Program-made: the position numbers and the translations under genes
Part shown: piece after piece, positions 17,980 to 27,540 of the stretch
Position numbering within the stretch: position 1 is the first letter of the stretch
Layout: every line of letters begins with the position of its first letter
Assembly (NCBI GenBank): GCA_021792135.1
Contig: JAJYVF010000018.1
Span: 55,254-119,253, forward strand
Direction of reading: 5' to 3'
DNA from: Acidobacteriota bacterium
Lineage (GTDB): Bacteria > Acidobacteriota > Terriglobia > Terriglobales > Acidobacteriaceae
DNA length: 64,000 nucleotides
The notes under the pieces: generated by a model
The model's database searches: none
What the model was told of the DNA's origin: nothing
The model's input: the letters and a program-made list of their open reading frames with translations, nothing else

Positions 17980-18706
17980 TGTCATCGTGACCGGCGGCAG
18001 CCGGGGATTGGGACTGGGAATCGCTCGCAAACTGGCCGCATCCGGTTACCGGGCGATCGCCGTGGCGCGGACTCGGCGTGACGAACTGGTGCAGGCCATC
18101 GAGGAGGCGGAGCGTGGGCAACCTGGCTCGTTTCAGTTCGCACCCTTCGATCTGGCGGATATCGAAGGCCTGCCGGATTTCATCAGTAAAATGCGCAGGG
18201 ATATCGGCCCGATTTACGGGCTGGTCAATAATGCGGGAATCAGTTTCGAAGGTATGCTGGCGCTGATGCCGACCTCGCAAATCGAGCAGCTGGTTCGGGT
18301 GAATATGCTGTCACCCATCGTCCTCACCCGATCCGTGGTGCGCACGATGATGGCTGAGGGCGAAGGGCGAGTGGTGAACATTGCCTCGATTACGGCGTTC
18401 ACCGGGTACAGTGGGCTGTCGGTCTACAGCGCCACGAAGGCTTCGCTGGTCGGGTTCTCTCGCTCGCTGGCGAGGGAGGTGGGCCGCACGGGAGTGACCG
18501 TGAACTCGGTGGCTCCGGGATTTGTGGAAACTGATCTGACCGCCGGCCTCCGCGACGAGCAGCGTCAGAAAATTCAGCGGCGCAGCGCTCTGCGACGTCT
18601 GGCGAGCGTCGACGACGTGGCGAACGCGGTTGAGTTTTTGCTGAGCGAGAAAGCCAGAAACATCACAGGAACTGTAATAACAGTCGATGCGGGGAGCACC
18701 GCTTGA
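17972..18706 (+). CDS. FabG-like 3-oxoacyl-ACP reductase / SDR
   Basis: 244 aa; start overlaps the ligase end by 8 bp. Classical SDR with TGGSRGLGLGIA (7-18), NNAGISFEG (86-94), N111, S139, Y152 and K156 (YSATK), ending in the FabG-like VDAG. Likely reduces a beta-ketoacyl thioester on the carrier protein, or dehydrogenates a hydroxyacyl group, with NADP(H). The position between two acyl ligases and next to a carrier protein supports a thioester substrate. Confidence 0.88.
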   Translation: MRNVIVTGGSRGLGLGIARKLAASGYRAIAVARTRRDELVQAIEEAERGQPGSFQFAPFDLADIEGLPDFISKMRRDIGPIYGLVNNAGISFEGMLALMPTSQIEQLVRVNMLSPIVLTRSVVRTMMAEGEGRVVNIASITAFTGYSGLSVYSATKASLVGFSRSLAREVGRTGVTVNSVAPGFVETDLTAGLRDEQRQKIQRRSALRRLASVDDVANAVEFLLSEKARNITGTVITVDAGSTA

Positions 18707-20499
18707 GTTCGCCCGCCGTCGCGTCCGGCACCTCGGCGGCCAAAGACTGGCTGCGCGCGCTCGAGATGACGGATTCCATCCCGCGGGAAAAGGAGCGCAT
18801 CCTGCCGCGCATATTGGAGGAGATGGCCGATCGGTGGGGCGAGTCGCAGGCGGTTCTGTCCGATCGGGAGCAGTTCACGTACCAGGCGCTGGCGGAAGCC
18901 TCGCGTCGGTATGCGCGGTGGGCATTGGGGCAGGGGCTGCAAAAGGGCGAGGTCGTCGGCCTGCTGATGACCAACCGGCCCGAGTACTTCGCAATCTGGC
19001 TGGGCATCACCAGTATCGGCGGCGTTGTTGCTTTGCTGAATACCAATCTTGTGGGTCCGTCACTGACCCACTGCATCGCGGTGGTTGCTCTGCGGCACCT
19101 GATCGTCGGTGGTGAACTGCTCGCGGCTTTGGCCACATCGCTAGAAGAGCTGAGTGTCTCCCCGGAGGTCTGGGTGCACGGTGCCTCCGATGCGCGGTTC
19201 CGACGGATCGACACAGCAATCGAAGATCAGGCGGGAGAACCGCTGAGCGGCAGGGATCGGCCGGCGCTCACGATCGAAGATCGGGCGCTCTACATCTTCA
19301 CCTCGGGAACCACGGGACTGCCGAAGGCAGCGAGCATAAGTCACGCACGCGTGCTGCAGTGGACCCACTGGTTTGCCGGCATGATGGGCGCGGCGCCATC
19401 CGACCGGATGTACAGTTGCCTGCCGATGTATCACAGCATCGGGGGCGTGCTGGTACCGGGAGCGGCTCTGGTGGCCGGCGGCAGCGTGGTGATTCGGGAG
19501 AAGTTCTCGGCTAGCCAGTTCTGGACGGACGTGGTTCGATGGGATTGCACGATCTTTCAGTATATCGGGGAGTTTTGCCGGTATCTGCTTCACTCGCCGG
19601 AGTGCGCTCGCGAAAGGGATCACCAGATTCGGCTGGCGTGTGGCAATGGACTGGCTCCTGACGTGTGGGACCGGTTTCGGGATCGCTTCCGCATTCCGCG
19701 CATTCTCGAGTTCTATGCATCGACGGAGGGGGCCATCTCCCTGTTCAATGCCGAAGGGGAGCGGGGCGCGATCGGCCGCATTCCATCGTATTTGCGGCAT
19801 CGGTTTTCGCCGGCGCTCATCCAGCTGGATATCGAGACTGGCCAGCCGGTTCGCAATGATGATGGTTTCTGTGTTCGCTGCGCCGTCAACGAACCGGGAG
19901 AAGCGATTGGGAAGCTGCGGACGGACGCGTCGAGCATCGGCACCCGGTTTGAGGGTTACACCAACCCAAGAGAGACTGAGCGGAAGATCCTCCGCGATGT
20001 GTTTGAGCCCGGAGACGCCTGGGTACGCACCGGCGACCTGATGCGGGAGGACGAGCGTGGGTTCTTCTATTTCGTCGACAGGGTCGGCGACACCTTCCGC
20101 TGGAAGGGGGAAAACGTGGCGACCACCGAAGTGGCCGAAGCCCTCTGCGCATTTCCCGGCGTGCGGCACGCCAACGTCTACGGCGTGCGGATCCCCGGAA
20201 CCGAAGGGCGCATCGGGATGGCGGCCCTTGTGACCGACGGCGAGATCGATCTGGGCGCCCTGCGCCAACACCTGGCCAGTCGTCTGCCCGCGTATGCGCG
20301 TCCCGCTTTTCTGCGGCTGGGTGATGATGCAGAGATTACCGGGACTTTCAAGTACTCAAAGACAGAGCTGGCGCTCCAGGGATACGATCCTGGGCTCACG
20401 AGCGATGTAATCTATTTCGACGACACCGCGTCGCAGAGTTTTCAGCGGCTTGACAAGAACCTGCACGACCGAATTCAGGCCGGAGAGATTCGTTTCTGA
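18703..20499 (+). CDS. Long-chain acyl-CoA synthetase, VLACS/FATP type
   Basis: 598 aa. The TTG start overlaps the preceding stop by 4 bp (TTGA). ANL superfamily: IFTSGTTGLPKAASISH (198-214), YASTEG, RTGDLMREDERGFFYFVDRVGDTFRWKGEN split between A7 and A8, and a final FKYSKTEL lysine. The WTHWFAGMMGA and CLPMYHSIGG segments match the very-long-chain/FadD6-like subfamily. It should activate a fatty acid with ATP and CoA. With the first ligase it gives the operon two separate acid-activating steps. The next gene follows after 103 bp. Confidence 0.9.
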   Translation: MSSPAVASGTSAAKDWLRALEMTDSIPREKERILPRILEEMADRWGESQAVLSDREQFTYQALAEASRRYARWALGQGLQKGEVVGLLMTNRPEYFAIWLGITSIGGVVALLNTNLVGPSLTHCIAVVALRHLIVGGELLAALATSLEELSVSPEVWVHGASDARFRRIDTAIEDQAGEPLSGRDRPALTIEDRALYIFTSGTTGLPKAASISHARVLQWTHWFAGMMGAAPSDRMYSCLPMYHSIGGVLVPGAALVAGGSVVIREKFSASQFWTDVVRWDCTIFQYIGEFCRYLLHSPECARERDHQIRLACGNGLAPDVWDRFRDRFRIPRILEFYASTEGAISLFNAEGERGAIGRIPSYLRHRFSPALIQLDIETGQPVRNDDGFCVRCAVNEPGEAIGKLRTDASSIGTRFEGYTNPRETERKILRDVFEPGDAWVRTGDLMREDERGFFYFVDRVGDTFRWKGENVATTEVAEALCAFPGVRHANVYGVRIPGTEGRIGMAALVTDGEIDLGALRQHLASRLPAYARPAFLRLGDDAEITGTFKYSKTELALQGYDPGLTSDVIYFDDTASQSFQRLDKNLHDRIQAGEIRF

Positions 20500-20602
20500 C
20501 AGCGAATGGCCCTCCTGATTCAGGAGCCCGAGGATCGACTTACGTGGTGACAGCGCAGTTCGGACCGGTCAGGCAGCCCCTGGTCAGGAAGAAGACATTT
20601 CA

Positions 20603-21997
20603 ATGGTGATCGATGAGATCCGGAGCGAGTTCGCAAAGCTCCAGGACCGGCTGCAAAAGGGCCCGATATTTCCGAACGTCACTCCCGAAGAGATCCGCAA
20701 TCATCTGGCGTCGCGCTATAGTTTCTGCGGCCCGCTCGATCTGCAAACGATCGTCGCGGATGTGGAGCAGATGCTGGCCAATTGGCAGGTGCAGGTCACG
20801 CATCCCCGTTATTTGGGCCTCTTCAATCCCAGCGTGACGCTGTCTTCGGTGATCGCGGATGTGCTGGTCGCGTTTTACAATCCGCAGCTGGCCAGCTGGC
20901 GCACTTCGCCGGCAGGCAACGAAATTGAACGGTTTACGCTGGACTGGCTGGCGTCGCGCTTTGGATTCCCGCAGGACGCGATTGCGAACTTCACCAACGG
21001 TGGGGCAGAGGCGAACCTTTCCGCGGTCATCGCTGCTCTCACCCACGCTTTTCCTTCCTACGGGGACAACGGGCTGGCGTCGCTGATGACCGCCCCGGTG
21101 ATCTACCTGTCGGAGGAAGCGCACCACTCCTTCAGCAAGATCGCGCATATGACGGGGCTGGGGCGGCACGCCCTGCGGATCGTCGCCACCGACGCGCAAC
21201 TGAGGATGGATCCGCAAGACCTGGCCCGGCGGGTGGTTGAAGACCGGCGCAGGGGTTTGTTTCCCCTCATGGTGGTTGGCACCTGCGGCACCACGACGGC
21301 AGGGGTGATCGATCCATTGCCGGAACTGGGCAGCTACTGTCGGCAGGAGGGGCTCTGGTTCCACGTGGATGCGGCGTGGGGGGGAGCGGCGATCGTCTCG
21401 CCGCAGCTGCGGCAACATCTCGCCGGCATTGAAGCCGCGGACTCGATCACCTGCGACGCGCACAAATGGTTCTCAGTCCCGATGGGATGCGGGATGTTTT
21501 TCTGCCGCCATCCGGAAACTCTGGTTCAGGCGTTTCGGGCCGATGCCAGCTACATGCCGGGCAGGCCCACGGAGTCGGCGCGGGATCCGTACACAACGAC
21601 GGTGCAGTGGTCGAGGCGCTTCGTCGGTCTTAAGCTGTTCCTCAGCCTGGCACAGCACGGAGAGGCCGGGTACGCTGCAATGATCGAACAGCAAACCCGT
21701 ATGGGCCACCGGATGCGGGAGTGCCTGATCGGTTCTGGATGGAGAATGGTCAATACGACGCCGTTGCCGGTTCTCTGTTTCACCCGGGATGGCCTCGATG
21801 TGCCGCGATGCCTGGCATCGATGCGCGAGCAGCAAATTGCGTGGGTATCGGAGGCCCGCATTGGCGGCGAGCCGGTGATCCGCGCGTGCATCAGCAGTTT
21901 CAGAACCACGGAGCAGGATGTGCTCTGGGTGGTGGACGAAATGAACCGCATTTTCCGGCAGCAGGTTGCCAGCCCTGCGGTGGGCAAAGAATGCTAA
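20603..21997 (+). CDS. Group II PLP-dependent amino acid decarboxylase
   Basis: 464 aa. Fold-type I decarboxylase of the glutamate / aromatic amino acid / 2,4-diaminobutyrate group: TNGGAEANLSAV (131-142) for phosphate binding, EEAHHSFSK with the stacking His at 174/175, HVDAAWGG (D256) and the PLP lysine K288 in CDAHKWF. It converts an L-amino acid to an amine and CO2. The substrate cannot be read from the motifs. Placed after two acyl ligases, an amine product could be the acceptor for an activated acyl chain. Its last codons overlap a possible start (21991) of the next gene. Confidence 0.88.
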   Translation: MVIDEIRSEFAKLQDRLQKGPIFPNVTPEEIRNHLASRYSFCGPLDLQTIVADVEQMLANWQVQVTHPRYLGLFNPSVTLSSVIADVLVAFYNPQLASWRTSPAGNEIERFTLDWLASRFGFPQDAIANFTNGGAEANLSAVIAALTHAFPSYGDNGLASLMTAPVIYLSEEAHHSFSKIAHMTGLGRHALRIVATDAQLRMDPQDLARRVVEDRRRGLFPLMVVGTCGTTTAGVIDPLPELGSYCRQEGLWFHVDAAWGGAAIVSPQLRQHLAGIEAADSITCDAHKWFSVPMGCGMFFCRHPETLVQAFRADASYMPGRPTESARDPYTTTVQWSRRFVGLKLFLSLAQHGEAGYAAMIEQQTRMGHRMRECLIGSGWRMVNTTPLPVLCFTRDGLDVPRCLASMREQQIAWVSEARIGGEPVIRACISSFRTTEQDVLWVVDEMNRIFRQQVASPAVGKEC

Positions 21998-22065
21998 GGT
22001 CGAATTCCGGCGCAGAAGCCGGCACACTCGAGGAGGTTCTTATCCCGGCGAAACCCAGCAACCCG

Positions 22066-23343
22066 ATGAAGCGGGAAACCGTGGCGATTCACGGCGGCTA
22101 TCAGGCCGACCCAACGACGAAATCCGTGGCCGTCCCGATTTACCAGACCGTCGCGTACGCCTTCGACAGCGCCGAACACGCGGCGGCTCTGTTCAACCTG
22201 GAGACGGAAGGGTATCGTTACACGCGCATCGGCAACCCGACCACGGATGTGCTGGAACGTCGGGTGGCGGCGCTCGAAGGCGGGCTGGCCGCGTTGTGCG
22301 TCAGCAGCGGACAGGCGGCGCTGGCGTATGCAGTCCAGAACGTGGCGCAGATGGGAACCAACATCGTTTCCGTGCCGCAGCTCTATGGAACGACCCATAC
22401 ATTCTTCGCGCATCTGCTCCCGCAGCAGGGAGTGACGGTTCGCTTTGCAGCTTCGGACGAGCCATCCGCGATCGAAAAGCTGATCGACGGCCATACGCGC
22501 GCCGTGTTCTGTGAAAGCGTGGGAAATCCAGCGGGCAACATCTGCGACATTGAGGAACTGGCTCGGGTGGCGCATCGTCACGGAGTCCCGCTGATCGTCG
22601 ATAACACGGTCGCCACACCAATCCTGCTGCGGCCGAGCGAATTTGGCGCGGACATTGTTCTGCATTCTCTGACGAAGTTTCTGGGCGGACACGGCACGAC
22701 GCTGGGCGGCGCAATCGTCGACAGCGGCAACTTCCCCTGGAAGGAGCACGCGGACCGGTTTCCGATGTTCAGTGAACCCGACGCGTCCTATCACGGGCTC
22801 GTCTATACCGATCACTACGGGAAGACCGCTTATCTGGGACGGTGCCGCAGCGTCTATCAGCGTACGACGGGCGCCGTTCTCTCGCCGCTCAGCGCCTTTC
22901 TGCTGCTGCAGGGTATTGAGACCGTGGCGCTGCGGATCGAGCGGCACACGGAGAACGCCAGGAAGGTGGCTGAATTCCTGCGCGATCATCCGCGTGTGGA
23001 ATGGGTGAACTATGCCGGTTTTCCGGAGAGCCCGTATTACGCACTGGCGCAGAAGTATCTGAATGGCCGCGCCTGCTCGCTGATGGGTTTCGGCATTCGG
23101 GGCGGTTATTCGGCAGCGGTTCGATTTTATGATGCCCTGCAGCTGGTGACGCGGCTGGTGAATTTGGGCGATGCCAAGACGCTGGCCTGTCATCCGGCCT
23201 CGACCACGCATCGTCAGATGTCGCCTGAAGAGCAGCGCAGCGCCGGTGTGACGCCAGGAATGATCCGTCTCAGCATCGGCATCGAGCATATCGATGATAT
23301 TCTCGCGGATCTCGATCAGGCGCTCCATGCCCCGAACGCCTGA
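22066..23343 (+). CDS. O-acylhomoserine sulfhydrylase / Cys-Met metabolism PLP enzyme
   Basis: 425 aa from ATG 22066, the family's normal length and N-terminus (KRETVAIHGGY). An in-frame ATG at 21991 overlapping the decarboxylase stop would add 25 residues and couple translation; GAGGAGG at about 22030 is too far from either start. Family motifs: VAVPIYQTVAYAFD, YRYTRIGNPTTDVLE, and the PLP lysine K204 in LHSLTKFLGGHGT. It uses O-acetyl- or O-succinyl-homoserine and sulfide (or another nucleophile) to make homocysteine or an analogue. The next gene makes the activated homoserine, so the pair is a direct route to homocysteine. Confidence 0.9.
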   Translation: MKRETVAIHGGYQADPTTKSVAVPIYQTVAYAFDSAEHAAALFNLETEGYRYTRIGNPTTDVLERRVAALEGGLAALCVSSGQAALAYAVQNVAQMGTNIVSVPQLYGTTHTFFAHLLPQQGVTVRFAASDEPSAIEKLIDGHTRAVFCESVGNPAGNICDIEELARVAHRHGVPLIVDNTVATPILLRPSEFGADIVLHSLTKFLGGHGTTLGGAIVDSGNFPWKEHADRFPMFSEPDASYHGLVYTDHYGKTAYLGRCRSVYQRTTGAVLSPLSAFLLLQGIETVALRIERHTENARKVAEFLRDHPRVEWVNYAGFPESPYYALAQKYLNGRACSLMGFGIRGGYSAAVRFYDALQLVTRLVNLGDAKTLACHPASTTHRQMSPEEQRSAGVTPGMIRLSIGIEHIDDILADLDQALHAPNA

Positions 23344-23391
23344 AGAGATCACCTCCTGAATTCCATTTTGCCGGGGTGTGAGAAAGACAGC

Positions 23392-24561
23392 ATGTCCGTA
23401 TTGTTGAGTTCCAATTCGTCAGAGTACGACCGGCCGTCGTGCGGGAGGACGGACTGCGCCCACTCGTCGGATGACGGCATCGACCGGTCGACCAAAAGCC
23501 TGACGGTGGGTCTGGTCAACAACATGCCGGACGGCGCTCTGCAGTCCACGGAGCGGCAGTTCCGGATCCTGCTCGAGTCGGCATCCAGGGGGCTGAATGT
23601 GCGGCTGCGCCTGTATGCGCTGCCGGGTGTCCCTCGCGGCGAAGCGGCGGCGCGGCATATCGGCCGCCACTATGCGAGCACGGAGCAGTTGGGAGCGACG
23701 CGACTCGATGGACTGATCGTCACCGGCAGAGAGCCCCTGACGCCCAGCCTGTGCGACGAGCCCTACTGGAACAGCTTTACTAAGCTGCTCGGATGGGCGC
23801 AGGCAAATACCACTTCGACAGTCTGGTCGTGCCTGGCTGCGCATGCTGCGGTTCTGCACATGGACGGAATTGGCCGGGTGCGGAGCGACCACAAACACTG
23901 TGGGGTGCTGGAATGTGCGCGGATATCGGAGCACCTGCTCACCGCAGACATTCCGTCATGCTTTGCGATTCCACACTCGCGGTGGAACGGTCTTGTCGAG
24001 GAGGAACTGATGGAGCGCGGCTATCAGGTCCTGACGCGGACCGCAGGGGCCGGGGTGGACACCTTTATACGGCAGACTCGCAGCCTGTTTGTGTTCTTCC
24101 AGGGGCATCCGGAATACGAGTCCAACACGCTGCTGCTGGAATACCGCCGCGATGTGGCGCGGTTTTTTCGTGGTGAAACGAAGACTTATCCGACTCTTCC
24201 GCAGAGCTATTTTGCTCCCGAGACCATGCTGATGCTGAGGGCTCTCGAAGAGGAAGCCCAGGCCTTCCCGCGGGAAGAATTTTTGGCGAAGGTGATGGAA
24301 ATCCTGGACACGGTGTCCATCGAGAATACCTGGCACCGGACCGCTGCCGGCATTTACCGCAACTGGCTGCAGTATCTGTGCAGCGAAAAAAGACTGCACC
24401 CGGAAAACCACCAGGCGGAGGCCGCCGCGAACGATGGGAATCATCCGGGCGCCCAGCATCCACCTGACGACGCCAGAGTCACCCCGGCAGTTTTATGCGG
24501 CGGCTATCCGGCGCCGAGGACCGTTTCCACCGCTGCACGCAGCACGCCGACCATCCTGTGA
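23392..24561 (+). CDS. metA: Homoserine O-acyltransferase, MetA type
   Basis: 389 aa from ATG 23392. Glutamine-amidotransferase-like fold of MetA: VGLVNNMPDGALQSTERQF block (39-57), nucleophile C147 in WSCLAAHAA, IPHSRW, and the H239/E241 pair in QGHPEYE. It transfers an acetyl or succinyl group to L-homoserine. The catalytic body ends near residue 345; the last ~45 residues are a low-complexity Pro/Ala/Thr tail that overlaps 58 bp with the 3' end of the opposite aminotransferase gene, perhaps after loss of an earlier stop. It pairs functionally with the preceding sulfhydrylase. Confidence 0.88.
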   Translation: MSVLLSSNSSEYDRPSCGRTDCAHSSDDGIDRSTKSLTVGLVNNMPDGALQSTERQFRILLESASRGLNVRLRLYALPGVPRGEAAARHIGRHYASTEQLGATRLDGLIVTGREPLTPSLCDEPYWNSFTKLLGWAQANTTSTVWSCLAAHAAVLHMDGIGRVRSDHKHCGVLECARISEHLLTADIPSCFAIPHSRWNGLVEEELMERGYQVLTRTAGAGVDTFIRQTRSLFVFFQGHPEYESNTLLLEYRRDVARFFRGETKTYPTLPQSYFAPETMLMLRALEEEAQAFPREEFLAKVMEILDTVSIENTWHRTAAGIYRNWLQYLCSEKRLHPENHQAEAAANDGNHPGAQHPPDDARVTPAVLCGGYPAPRTVSTAARSTPTIL

Positions 24562-25886
24562 ATCTCGTGTTCGGTCATGATCAGCGGTGGAGCGAAAAGG
24601 ATTTCGTCGCCGGGCGCTGGATCGTCGCCCGCCGCCGGGCGCATCCTCGTGACGACGCCGCGCTTCTTCATCTCTGCCTGGAGCCTGGCGCCGATTTGTC
24701 TCTCGGCGGGGAAGTTTTTCCGGGTGGCGCGATCCTCGACGAACTCAACTGCCGCCAGCAGGCCTTTCCCGCCGCGAATATCGCCGGCGTTCGGGTGGCT
24801 GCCGAGGGCATCGTGCAGTGCACGAAAGAGGATGTCGCCCATTTGCGCCGATCGCTGGACGAGCCCTTCGCGCTCCATGATCTCAAGGTTCTTCAGGGCG
24901 ACCGCGCAGCAGACGGGATGCCCGGAGTTCGTGTATCCGTGCATCCAGCGGTTCACTGGATCCACCGAATCGATCGCGTCCTTGATGGCCTGGGTCATCA
25001 GAGTTCCGCCGAGCGGGAGATAGCCGGATGTCACGCCCTTGGCGAACGAGAGAATGTCGGGTTGGACCGACCAGTGATCGAGGCCCCACTGCCGCCCGGT
25101 GCGGCCAAAGCCGGTAATGATCTCGTCGGCGATCAGCAGCACATGATGGCGATCACAGATTTCGCGGATGAGCGGCCAATAATCATCGGTCGGGTAAATG
25201 ACGCCGCCCGCGCCATGGATGGGCTCGCCGATAAACGCGGCTACGGTGTCCGGTCCCTCGCGCAGAATCGCTTCCTCCAGCTCGCGGGCCGCCGCCTGAC
25301 CGATGGTCTCGCCGGGCCTGGCGCCGCGGAATCGATAGGGATAGCAGGTCTGGATGTGCAGAAATCCGGGAACCCGCGGCTCGAACATCTTCCAGTAAGG
25401 GGCAATTCCGGTGGCGCTCATCGCCTGAAGCGTGACGCCATGGTAGCCATGAATGCGGGCAATGATTTTGATTTTTTCCGGCCGGCCCTGCACCTTCCAG
25501 TAATAGCGGGCGGTCTTGAAGGCCGACTCGTTCGCTTCGGCTCCGCCGGAGGTGAAGAAAACCGCAGCCATGCCAGGCGCCAAAGCAACCAGGCGCTCCG
25601 CGAGCGCGATCGAGGGGATGGTCGACGAGCCGGAATAACCAGAGAAGTACGCAAGGGTCTTCATCTGGGCCGCTGCCGTGTCCGCCAGTTCCGGCCGACC
25701 ATGTCCGATGCTCACGTTCCACAGACCGGAAAGGCCGTCGATGTAGTCCCTGCCTTCAACATCCCGGATCGTAATGCCCTGGCCACTGGCGTAGATCGTG
25801 GCATCGGTCGCATCGACAGGATGGTGAAGGGAATGGACCTGATGCCGCCGGTCAGCCTGGGTCAGCGCGGCTGTTGAATTTTCCAT
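24504..25886 (-). CDS. Class III (omega) aminotransferase
   Basis: 460 aa. Fold-type I class III aminotransferase: SGGAEANESAFK (113-124) for phosphate binding, HGYHGVT, the D254 of LLIADEIITGFGRTG and PLP lysine K283 in SFAKGVTSGYLP. Similar enzymes transfer amino groups from beta-alanine, putrescine, GABA or other omega-amines to pyruvate or 2-oxoglutarate. Divergent from an aldehyde dehydrogenase with 97 bp between starts, a typical pair for amine oxidation: amine to aldehyde, then to acid. That could dispose of, or use, the amine produced by the decarboxylase at 20603. Specificity not determinable. Confidence 0.9.
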   Translation of the reverse strand: MENSTAALTQADRRHQVHSLHHPVDATDATIYASGQGITIRDVEGRDYIDGLSGLWNVSIGHGRPELADTAAAQMKTLAYFSGYSGSSTIPSIALAERLVALAPGMAAVFFTSGGAEANESAFKTARYYWKVQGRPEKIKIIARIHGYHGVTLQAMSATGIAPYWKMFEPRVPGFLHIQTCYPYRFRGARPGETIGQAAARELEEAILREGPDTVAAFIGEPIHGAGGVIYPTDDYWPLIREICDRHHVLLIADEIITGFGRTGRQWGLDHWSVQPDILSFAKGVTSGYLPLGGTLMTQAIKDAIDSVDPVNRWMHGYTNSGHPVCCAVALKNLEIMEREGLVQRSAQMGDILFRALHDALGSHPNAGDIRGGKGLLAAVEFVEDRATRKNFPAERQIGARLQAEMKKRGVVTRMRPAAGDDPAPGDEILFAPPLIMTEHEIHRMVGVLRAAVETVLGAG

Positions 25887-25936
25887 GGACTCCTTTCGTT
25901 CGGGACCCGAATCAGCGCTGGTTCTGCGGTAGGGGA

Positions 25937-25964
25937 TTGCCCGACGATCAATCTATCGTATAAG
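25937..25964 (+). promoter_or_regulatory. Candidate sigma-70 promoter for the aldehyde dehydrogenase gene
   Basis: TTGCCC at 25937-25942 and TATAAG at 25959-25964 are 16 bp apart, about 20 bp upstream of the ATG at 25984, inside the 97-bp divergent intergenic region. The match is by eye only. Confidence 0.35.
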
Positions 25965-25983
25965 CTCGCCCAACAAGAAACGC

Positions 25984-27468
25984 ATGATGACCGCACCGGC
26001 ACTCTCCATCTCCGCAGAAACCAGCGTCCGACCTTTTCCGACTCGGCTGTTGATCGATCATCGCTGGGTCGAGAGCGAATCCGGGGAGACCTTCGCGAGC
26101 GTCAATCCGGCAACCGGCGAGGAGATCTGCCAGGTAGCTGCTGCCGATTCCGCCGACGTGGACAAGGCGGTGCGGGCGGCGCGCAGAGCCTTCGAGCAGG
26201 GCCCATGGCGGAAGATGAACGCCTCGGCGCGCGGGCGACTACTCCATCGGCTCGCCGATTTGATTGAGACCAACGCCGAAGAGCTGGCCCGGCTGGAGTC
26301 TTTGGACAACGGCAAGCCACTGTCTCTCGCGAGACGCGTGGATTTGCCGAAGACCATTGCCTGCTACCGCTATTTCGCGGGGTGGGCCGATAAGGTGCAG
26401 GGGCAGACGATCCCGATTGATGGCGAATTTTTCTGCTACACGCGGCACGAGCCGGTCGGGGTTGTAGGACAGATCATTCCCTGGAACTACCCGATGCTGA
26501 TGCAGGCGTGGAAGCTGGCGCCGGCCCTGGCGACGGGCAACACCGTGGTGATGAAACCTGCCGAGCAGACGCCTCTCTCTGCGCTGCGCATCGGCGAGCT
26601 GATTCTGGAAGCGGGCTTCCCTGAGGGTGTGGTCAACCTGGTGCCGGGATTCGGTCCCACCGCCGGCGCGGCCATCGCCGGCCATATGGATGTGGATAAA
26701 GTGGCCTTCACCGGTTCCACCGAAACTGGGCGGCTGATTCTGGAAGCTGCTGCGCGGTCGAACCTGAAGCGTGTTTCTCTGGAACTGGGCGGCAAGAGTC
26801 CCAACATCATCTTCGCGGACACGGATCTGGACGAGGCGGTGGAAGGGGCACACCTGGGCTTGTTCTCCAACCAGGGGCAGGTCTGCTGCGCCGGCTCGAG
26901 AGTCTTTGTTGAAGAGAGCGTTTACGAGCCGTTCCTTGAGAAGAGCGTGGCGCGGGCCAGAGAGCGCGTGGTCGGGGACCCGCTTGATCCACGAACAGAA
27001 CAGGGGCCGCAGGTAGATCAGGCGCAGATGGATCGCATCCTCGGCTATATCGGTTCCGGTCTGGAGCAAGGCGCCGTGCTGGCTTGTGGCGGCAATCGCA
27101 TTGGAAGCCGCGGCTATTTTGTTGAGCCCACGGTCTTTGCCGATGTCGGGGACGCGATGAAGATCGCGAAGGAAGAGATCTTCGGGCCGGTGATGAGCGT
27201 GATTCCCTTCAGCAGTCTCGACGATGTGATTCGGCGGGCCAACAATACGATCTATGGACTGGCGGCAGCGGTCTGGACGCGAGACATCCGGAAGGCACAC
27301 GCCGTGGCCAACAGCGTGCGGGCCGGAACGGTCTGGGTGAACTGCTACAACGTTCTGGATACGCGGGCTCCCTTTGGTGGTTTCAAACAGTCGGGGAGCG
27401 GACGCGAACTGGGCGAATACGGCCTGCAGCAATACACCGAAGTGAAGACCGTCACCGTCCGGCTGTGA
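25984..27468 (+). CDS. NAD(P)-dependent aldehyde dehydrogenase
   Basis: 494 aa, standard length. Motifs: IIPWNYP (164-170), FTGSTETG (242-249), general base E267 in LELGGKSPN and nucleophile C301 in GQVCCAGSR, plus [10 protein letters not shown] and [12 protein letters not shown]. Closest in style to betaine/aminobutyraldehyde dehydrogenases. It would oxidise the aldehyde made by the divergent aminotransferase to a carboxylic acid. Followed by the heme/cyclase-like gene after 72 bp. Confidence 0.93.
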   Translation: MMTAPALSISAETSVRPFPTRLLIDHRWVESESGETFASVNPATGEEICQVAAADSADVDKAVRAARRAFEQGPWRKMNASARGRLLHRLADLIETNAEELARLESLDNGKPLSLARRVDLPKTIACYRYFAGWADKVQGQTIPIDGEFFCYTRHEPVGVVGQIIPWNYPMLMQAWKLAPALATGNTVVMKPAEQTPLSALRIGELILEAGFPEGVVNLVPGFGPTAGAAIAGHMDVDKVAFTGSTETGRLILEAAARSNLKRVSLELGGKSPNIIFADTDLDEAVEGAHLGLFSNQGQVCCAGSRVFVEESVYEPFLEKSVARARERVVGDPLDPRTEQGPQVDQAQMDRILGYIGSGLEQGAVLACGGNRIGSRGYFVEPTVFADVGDAMKIAKEEIFGPVMSVIPFSSLDDVIRRANNTIYGLAAAVWTRDIRKAHAVANSVRAGTVWVNCYNVLDTRAPFGGFKQSGSGRELGEYGLQQYTEVKTVTVRL

Positions 27469-27540
27469 GGAGGGCCGAGCGGTGCAGGGGTCGATCTGGT
27501 GGTGGGCGGGTGTCGCGGTGAAGAGCAGGGCAATATCGAC

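Noticed and set aside
21998..22065. A SAM-type or other riboswitch upstream of the sulfhydrylase gene
   Set aside because: Only about 70 nt is available and I could not find a conserved riboswitch core or terminator fold.
24495..25877. A 460-codon plus-strand open frame opposite the aminotransferase
   Set aside because: The minus-strand product has complete class III aminotransferase motifs; the plus-strand one has none.
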